A stretch of DNA of 64,000 nucleotides, from assembly GCF_050633145.1 (NCBI RefSeq), contig NZ_JBOEFY010000005.1, positions 1 to 64,000 on the forward strand, written 5' to 3'. This document shows, piece by piece, positions 59,452 to 64,000 of this stretch. Every line of letters starts with the position of its first letter. Positions within the stretch are counted from its first letter, which is position 1. Below the pieces are notes generated by a model. It was not told the origin of the DNA. It worked only from the letters and a program-made list of their open reading frames with translations, and made no database searches. Origin of the DNA: Kordia sp050633145 (GTDB taxonomy: Bacteria > Bacteroidota > Bacteroidia > Flavobacteriales > Flavobacteriaceae). The position numbers were made by a program, and so were the translations under genes.

Positions 59452-60585
59452 ATGAAACTCTCCGTTATCATTCTCAACTACAATGTACGCTACTTTTTGG
59501 AAGCCTGCATCAGAAGTGTACAAGCTGCGATAACAACGCTTGACTCGGAAATTATTGTGGTGGATAACAATTCGCCTGACGATAGTTGTGACATGATGCG
59601 AAACATCTTTCCAGAAATTCAACTCATTGCAAATACAGAAAACGTAGGGTTTGCCAAAGCGAACAATCAAGCAGTGAAAATTGCCAAAGGAGAATACGTA
59701 TGTATCTTAAATCCAGATACAATTGTTGCAGAAGATACATTTACGCAACTACTAGAATTCGCAGAAAAAACAGAGAACATAGGAAGTATTGGGTGTAAAT
59801 TGATCGATGGAAGCGGAACGTTTCTGCCAGAAAGCAAACGAAACATTCCAACGCCAATGGTATCTGTAAAGAAAATTATAGGAAATAAAAACTCAGGGTA
59901 CTATTCAGACGTTCATGAAAATGAAATTGGTAAAATAGACATTCTTGTTGGCGCGTTTATGCTGATGAAAAAAGAAGTATACGATGCCGTTTCCGGATTT
60001 GACGAAGACTATTTCATGTACGGAGAAGACATCGATCTGTCTTATAAAATCAAAAAAGCAGGTTTTCAAAACTACTATTATGGTAAAACTTCGGTCATTC
60101 ACTATAAAGGAGAAAGCACGCTAAAAGACAAAACCTATGCAAAACGTTTTTATGGCGCCATGCAGCTATTCTATAAAAAACATTTTAAAAGAAATTTTGT
60201 GTATGATGTGGCAGTTACGCTTGGCGCGAGATTGATTCCGTTAATATCATCATCAGAACAAAAAACACAAAAAGAGGTTCATAAATATATAATTGTGAGT
60301 GATTCGGCGGAACGTTTCAAGCAAATACAAGCTATTTATAGTGATAAAAATTGTGTACAAGTTGAAAACTTAGATCATTTTTTTCGTCAGATAGAAGAGA
60401 AAAACAATACTGAAATCATTTTGGATAATCATTTTGTAGCTATGAAAGACATCATTCTAATCTTTGAAAAACAGCTTGGATATTACAAAATATTACCAAA
60501 AAACAGTACTTTTATCGTCGGTAGCGATTCCTCTAAAAATAGAGGAGAAGTTAGGTTGCTGAGTAAGCAAAAGAATGGTGTTTGA
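59452..60585 (+). CDS. Glycosyltransferase family 2 protein
   Basis: A 377-residue protein. Residues 1-240 form a GT-A domain of the rhamnosyl-type subgroup (WcaE-like): LSVIILNYNVRYFLEACIRS, IIVVDNNSPDDS, NVGFAKANNQ, CILNPDT (metal site) and YFMYGEDIDLSYKIKKAGF. Residues 270-377 are an added domain of unknown fold (KYIIVSDSAERFKQIQAIYS). It probably transfers a sugar for surface polysaccharide. It follows recR by 10 bp. Confidence 0.9.
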   Translation: MKLSVIILNYNVRYFLEACIRSVQAAITTLDSEIIVVDNNSPDDSCDMMRNIFPEIQLIANTENVGFAKANNQAVKIAKGEYVCILNPDTIVAEDTFTQLLEFAEKTENIGSIGCKLIDGSGTFLPESKRNIPTPMVSVKKIIGNKNSGYYSDVHENEIGKIDILVGAFMLMKKEVYDAVSGFDEDYFMYGEDIDLSYKIKKAGFQNYYYGKTSVIHYKGESTLKDKTYAKRFYGAMQLFYKKHFKRNFVYDVAVTLGARLIPLISSSEQKTQKEVHKYIIVSDSAERFKQIQAIYSDKNCVQVENLDHFFRQIEEKNNTEIILDNHFVAMKDIILIFEKQLGYYKILPKNSTFIVGSDSSKNRGEVRLLSKQKNGV

Positions 60586-60702
60586 GAAAGTTAAAGCAAG
60601 CTTGCTGAACTTGTTGAAGTAAATTGAAAATAATTCAATAAAAAACGATATTATTTAGTATTTTCGCAAAATAAAATAAAATAACATCTTTAGATTAAGG
60701 AT

Positions 60703-62034
60703 ATGGCAAAATTTGAACTAAAACTTCCACAAATGGGAGAGAGTGTTGCAGAAGCAACAATTATATCATGGCTCAAAGAAGTTGGTGACACTATTGAAGC
60801 CGACGAAGCAGTGTTAGAAATCGCAACAGACAAGGTAGATTCTGAATTACCAAGTGAAGTTGATGGTGTTTTAGTTGAAATCTTATTCAATGTAGATGAT
60901 GTCGTAAAAGTTGGTCAAACACTAGCTATTATAGAAACAGAAGGAGAAGGAAGTGTAGATGCAACACCAGCGCCAGCAACTAAAGTAGAAGAAGCACCTG
61001 TAGCAGTAGCGGCAGTTGAAGAAACTGTAACGGCAGCGAAAGAAACAGTAAGCAATGATTTTTCAAACACTGAAAAATTCTATTCGCCTTTAGTTAAAAA
61101 CATTGCAAAAGAAGAAGGAATCTCTGTTGCTGAATTGGATGCAATTGCAGGAACAGGAAAAGACGGAAGAGTAACGAAGAATGATATTCTTGCATATATA
61201 AAGAACAGAGGAACAGTGCAAGCACAACCTCAAAAAAAGGAAGCACCAAAAGCAGCTGTAACTGCAGCAGCAAAAACGGTAGCAGCTCCAAAATCGACAC
61301 CAGCAACACCAGTTTCTGTAAATGGAAGCGACGAAATCATTGCAATGACACGTATGGGGAAACTCATCGCACATCACATGGTAGCTTCGGTACAAACATC
61401 GGCACACGTGCAAAGTTTTGTGGAGGTTGATGTGACAAAAATTTGGAACTGGCGTAAAAAAGTAAAAACTGCTTTTGAAAAACGTGAAGGTGAAAAACTA
61501 ACATTCACACCAATATTCATGGAAGCTGTTGCAAAAGCATTGAAAGATTTCCCAATGATGAATATTGCTGTTGATGGCGATAATATCATCAAAAAGAAAA
61601 ATATCAACTTAGGAATGGCAGCTGCATTACCAGATGGAAACTTAATTGTTCCTGTGATCAAAAATGCAGATCAGTTGAACTTAGTTGGCATGGCAAAAGC
61701 GGTTAATGATTTAGCAGGAAGAGCTAGAAACAACAAATTGAAGCCAGACGATATTCAAGGAGGAACGTATACAGTAACGAATGTTGGTACATTTGGAAGT
61801 ATCATGGGAACTCCAATTATCAATCAGCCACAAGTTGGAATCTTAGCTTTAGGAGCAATTCGTAAAGTTCCTGCGGTTATTGAAACACCAGAAGGTGATT
61901 TCATCGGAATCCGTTACAAAATGTTCTTATCACACTCATACGACCACAGAGTTGTAAACGGTGCGCTTGGAGGACAATTTGTAAAACAAGTTGCTGATTA
62001 CTTAGAAGCTTGGGACAGCGATAGAGATATTTAA
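60703..62034 (+). CDS. 2-oxo acid dehydrogenase E2 (dihydrolipoamide acyltransferase)
   Basis: A 443-residue E2 component. Residues 2-78 form the lipoyl domain, with lipoyl-Lys44 in EIATDKVDSELPSEV. An Ala/Val-rich linker precedes the peripheral-subunit-binding domain (residues 126-166; SPLVKNIAKEEGISVAELDA). After a second flexible linker comes the catalytic domain with SHSYDHRVVNGALGG. The motif pattern suits a branched-chain or 2-oxoglutarate type E2. E1 and E3 genes are not adjacent. A terminator follows. Confidence 0.93.
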   Translation: MAKFELKLPQMGESVAEATIISWLKEVGDTIEADEAVLEIATDKVDSELPSEVDGVLVEILFNVDDVVKVGQTLAIIETEGEGSVDATPAPATKVEEAPVAVAAVEETVTAAKETVSNDFSNTEKFYSPLVKNIAKEEGISVAELDAIAGTGKDGRVTKNDILAYIKNRGTVQAQPQKKEAPKAAVTAAAKTVAAPKSTPATPVSVNGSDEIIAMTRMGKLIAHHMVASVQTSAHVQSFVEVDVTKIWNWRKKVKTAFEKREGEKLTFTPIFMEAVAKALKDFPMMNIAVDGDNIIKKKNINLGMAAALPDGNLIVPVIKNADQLNLVGMAKAVNDLAGRARNNKLKPDDIQGGTYTVTNVGTFGSIMGTPIINQPQVGILALGAIRKVPAVIETPEGDFIGIRYKMFLSHSYDHRVVNGALGGQFVKQVADYLEAWDSDRDI

Positions 62035-62057
62035 GAAATATTTATTCAATCATATAC

Positions 62058-62090
62058 AAAAGAGTTTTCGAAAGAAAACTCTTTTTTTGT
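62058..62090 (+). terminator. Terminator of the E2 gene
   Basis: aaaagagttttc-gaaa-gaaaactctttt followed by T residues, a GNRA-like loop. Confidence 0.9.
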
Positions 62091-62514
62091 TTTAGTATTT
62101 AGTTAATAGTTGTGAGATGTTAGTATTGAGTATTGAGAAGTTTCAAACGATATATTGGATATTAAATATCGCATACTAGTTAACTATGAAACGAAACAAT
62201 TCGTTACAATAAGTACGATGAAATAACATGACAAAAAACATTCGTGAATTTGTGGTAAGTTTTAGAAGTATTTAAAGCCAATTTTACAATTCTTAACAAA
62301 GAAACGCATTGACAAAATAAAAAAACTGAACGTCACTTCGAGTGGCGAATCTCTGATTCGTTGTATTGAGAAGTACTTGGTTTTTCAAGGTTATTCAGAA
62401 GTTTCAAAACTATTCTCGATACATTTTTCTATTGAAAAACACTCGAACTGGCGTTGGAGAATTTTAGGTTATAAAATTGAACTTCAAATGTTAAAGTGTT
62501 TTAAAATCAACAAA
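62091..62514. other. 424-bp gap with a MITE-like element
   Basis: Holds copy D of the TTCGAGTGGC element (62329-62455). The first part has short TAGTATTGAG-type echoes also seen near 14.76 kb. No gene is supported. Confidence 0.55.
62329..62455 (+). repeat. MITE-like element, full copy D
   Basis: The ends aacgtcacttcgagtg and cactcgaactggcgtt are inverted repeats with two mismatches in 16; the internal sequence gaatctctgattcgttgtat matches copies A-C. Length is 127 bp. Confidence 0.78.
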
Positions 62515-63093
62515 TTAACGAAAAGCCAAACGTTTTACCCTCAAAACAATGTTACTCCAAATTTGTATTCCTTTGGGAAATAATAAAATAAGATGAACAA
62601 CACCTAAAACAATAGCGCCAGGAATCATATTAATTGATATCAGTTCCATTAATTGCTGTGCAGATGAATTAGTAACGAGTTCAGTAATGACAATTCCAGT
62701 TTCTGTAATTTCTACTTTTGTAGCAAGTAGTAAAAAAATGGCTGCAAAATGAAAGCTATTTGCAAAAAGGTGTAAAATATATTCCCATTTTGGTAAACCT
62801 CCAATAGACTTTCTACTATCCTTTTCAGAATATGCGTCTATTCCTAAAACGATAAAATCAATACCAATAAGTGCAATTGAAATCCAGAAACTTATTTTGT
62901 CAGTATTAAGAAACAAAAACCAAACTATTAAAGGAAAAAGGATTGCTCTTGCAGTATGTGTTTTGTGTTCAAAAACACTGTCTTCCCTTTTAAATAGTTC
63001 ATACTTCCATATATGTAAATAAAATCCATCGTAAGTTGCTAAAAACATGAAGAGTAGTAAGCATAATGTGCTTAAGTAATATAAAATATCCAT
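62515..63093 (-). CDS. Unknown polytopic membrane protein
   Basis: A 192-residue protein with about five transmembrane helices (LSTLCLLLFMFLATYDGFYL; ARAILFPLIVWFLFL; ISIALIGIDFIVLGIDAY; FHFAAIFLLLATKVEI; MIPGAIVLGVVHLILLF). Charged loops include FEHKTHTARA and SEKDSRKSIGG. No family is recognised. The gene lies downstream of a Crp/Fnr regulator gene, with a Crp/Fnr-like box between them. Confidence 0.75.
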   Translation of the reverse strand: MDILYYLSTLCLLLFMFLATYDGFYLHIWKYELFKREDSVFEHKTHTARAILFPLIVWFLFLNTDKISFWISIALIGIDFIVLGIDAYSEKDSRKSIGGLPKWEYILHLFANSFHFAAIFLLLATKVEITETGIVITELVTNSSAQQLMELISINMIPGAIVLGVVHLILLFPKGIQIWSNIVLRVKRLAFR

Positions 63094-63146
63094 TCGCTGA
63101 GTTGTTTAAATTTGAACAAAAATCTGCGAATAAAAAATAGGATCAA

Positions 63147-63160
63147 TTGATATATGTCAC
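63147..63160. promoter_or_regulatory. Crp/Fnr-like box upstream of the membrane protein gene
   Basis: TTGA-N6-TCAC (ttgatatatgtcac), 54 bp before the start codon at 63093. It resembles the box at 9391-9404; both fit TGAYATAYRTCAC. Confidence 0.55.
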
Positions 63161-63220
63161 AATCGTATGCTTATACCATTTATCATTTTCTTTTATAGTA
63201 AATTCAAACAACAATTGGTG

Positions 63221-63799
63221 TTAGGAGATTTTCGACCTAATTCGACTCAATGTTTCTCTAGAAACACCAATATAAGAAGCAATGTGTTGAATGGAGACGC
63301 GTTGAATAATTTTTGGTTGATTTTTAAGTAAATGAAGGTATTTTTCTTTAGCAGTTTCAAAACTCAACGCATCAATTCTTTCGGATAAACGAGCACATTC
63401 TTTTTCGGATAATACTCTGCTAAGTGATTCCCATTTTTGATTGAACTGATATAACTTCATCAAATTTTCATAAGATAAAGAAACAATTGTAGCATCTTCA
63501 ATGGCTTGTATGTATTCCTTTGAAACTATTTGATTTACAAAGCTTTCTTGTGATGAGGTAATTGAATTTTCCATACAAAAGCAAGTATTTATTTCATTTC
63601 CATTTTTAAGATGAAATGTTCTAAAAAGACCAGAACTTATATATGTTATGCGATTACAAATCTGTCCTTCTCGCAATACATAATCGCCTTTTTTTATATC
63701 CTCAACTACAAAATAATCCAATGCTGAATTGAAGGTGTTGTCATCCATCTGAATGACATTTGTTATATATGATTTTATTTTTTCAAATTCAGGATTCAT
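63221..63799 (-). CDS. Crp/Fnr family transcriptional regulator
   Basis: A 192-residue protein from ATG 63799; a GTG three codons earlier is less likely. The N-terminal cNMP-type beta-roll shows DIKKGDYVLREGQICNRITY and FHLKNGNEINTCFCME. The long helix leads to the winged-helix with VSIQHIASYIGVSRETLSRI. It resembles the regulator at 4.2 kb in layout. Its gene is just upstream of the membrane protein gene whose promoter region has a matching box, so that gene is a good candidate target. Confidence 0.9.
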   Translation of the reverse strand: MNPEFEKIKSYITNVIQMDDNTFNSALDYFVVEDIKKGDYVLREGQICNRITYISSGLFRTFHLKNGNEINTCFCMENSITSSQESFVNQIVSKEYIQAIEDATIVSLSYENLMKLYQFNQKWESLSRVLSEKECARLSERIDALSFETAKEKYLHLLKNQPKIIQRVSIQHIASYIGVSRETLSRIRSKIS

Positions 63800-63833
63800 A
63801 ATAAACACAAAATAATATATTCAATGATAAGTT

Positions 63834-63929
63834 AAAAATCTAACAGCGTTCACACTGAGTGGAGCCGAAGTGAAGCGTTCTAACAGCGCGAAGCGCGATC
63901 TAACATCTAACAGCATAGCGATCTAATAT
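63834..63929. repeat. TCTAAC-rich array 3 with REP-like core
   Basis: Repeated (A)TCTAAC units interrupted by palindromic pieces such as cgcgaagcgcg and by actgagtggagccgaagtg. Related to the arrays at 15 and 28.7 kb. Confidence 0.6.
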
Positions 63930-64000
63930 CTATTTTTTAAGCATCTCAATAAAAGAAATTAAATTCAATCCTTCATGTAGTTCTCCTTTAACAATTGCGA
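63930..64000 (-). CDS. C-terminal end of a gene cut by the window edge
   Basis: On the minus strand an open frame enters from the right edge and ends at TAG (63930-63932). The last 22 residues are AIVKGELHEGLNLISFIEML then KK. Too little is present for assignment. Confidence 0.5.
   Translation of the reverse strand, partial: AIVKGELHEGLNLISFIEMLKK

Noticed and set aside
61090..61413. Cys/Phe-rich minus-strand ORF inside the E2 gene
   Set aside because: Reverse complement of the Ala/Val linker and binding domain; the E2 frame is certain.

Overview
ORGANISM. The window reads as a chromosomal segment of a marine Flavobacteriaceae member (Bacteroidota), most like Kordia or a close relative. This is an inference from gene content: type IX secretion (T9SS) cargo with both kinds of C-terminal sorting domain, a PorP/SprF protein, SusC-style outer-membrane barrels, TPR-AraC regulators, AT-rich intergenic DNA, and promoters of the Bacteroidota type (TTTG, about 19 bp, TAnnTTTG). 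The cleanest promoter lies in front of a tRNA-Thr at 16.3 kb.  LAYOUT. 0-4.1 kb: the end of a large calcium-binding T9SS type B cargo protein, its PorP/SprF partner and an OmpA/PD40 protein. 4.2-10.1 kb: a Crp/Fnr regulator, a three-gene DUF2589 operon, three orphan genes behind a fold-back intergenic sequence, and a DoxX-tautomerase pair behind a Crp/Fnr-like box. 10.2-12.6 kb: a first small double-glycine (GG) leader peptide gene and a T9SS type A adhesin. 12.8-14.8 kb: idi, a PTPS-family gene and manA. 15-19 kb: small ORFs, tRNA-Thr and a BlaR1/BlaI-type pair whose promoter carries four dyads repeated every 20 bp. 19.3-33.6 kb: a DEAD-box helicase, a run of lipoproteins and unknown genes, a DUF819 fusion and an M61 peptidase. 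33.7-43.8 kb: a loose peptide region. 43.9-63.8 kb: mostly housekeeping genes (RluA-type synthase, HtpG, S9 peptidase, KAS III, outer-membrane barrel, Na+/solute symporter, RecR, GT2, E2 acyltransferase) and a second Crp/Fnr gene.  MOST INTERESTING SYSTEM. Seven very small genes (10.25, 35.43, 35.80, 38.00, 43.05, 43.31 and 43.62 kb) encode peptides that begin with a conserved basic or amphipathic leader. Six end the leader in Gly-Gly, and five have Cys-rich cores. Several share the same UUCG-loop terminator, as if whole transcription units had been copied. Between them lie a signal-peptide/TPR/transmembrane/AraC regulator and a DUF6734 gene paired with an unknown gene. No modifying enzyme or exporter is encoded here, so any processing would have to act in trans.  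OTHER STRUCTURE. Two MITE-like repeat families with terminal inverted repeats and one TCTAA-rich family recur in the gaps. A sigma-54-like promoter precedes a candidate RNA of about 105 nt ending in a terminator at 40.4-40.5 kb. Two assembly Ns lie at 38,233-38,234. Functions are inferred from motifs read by eye; no database search was possible.
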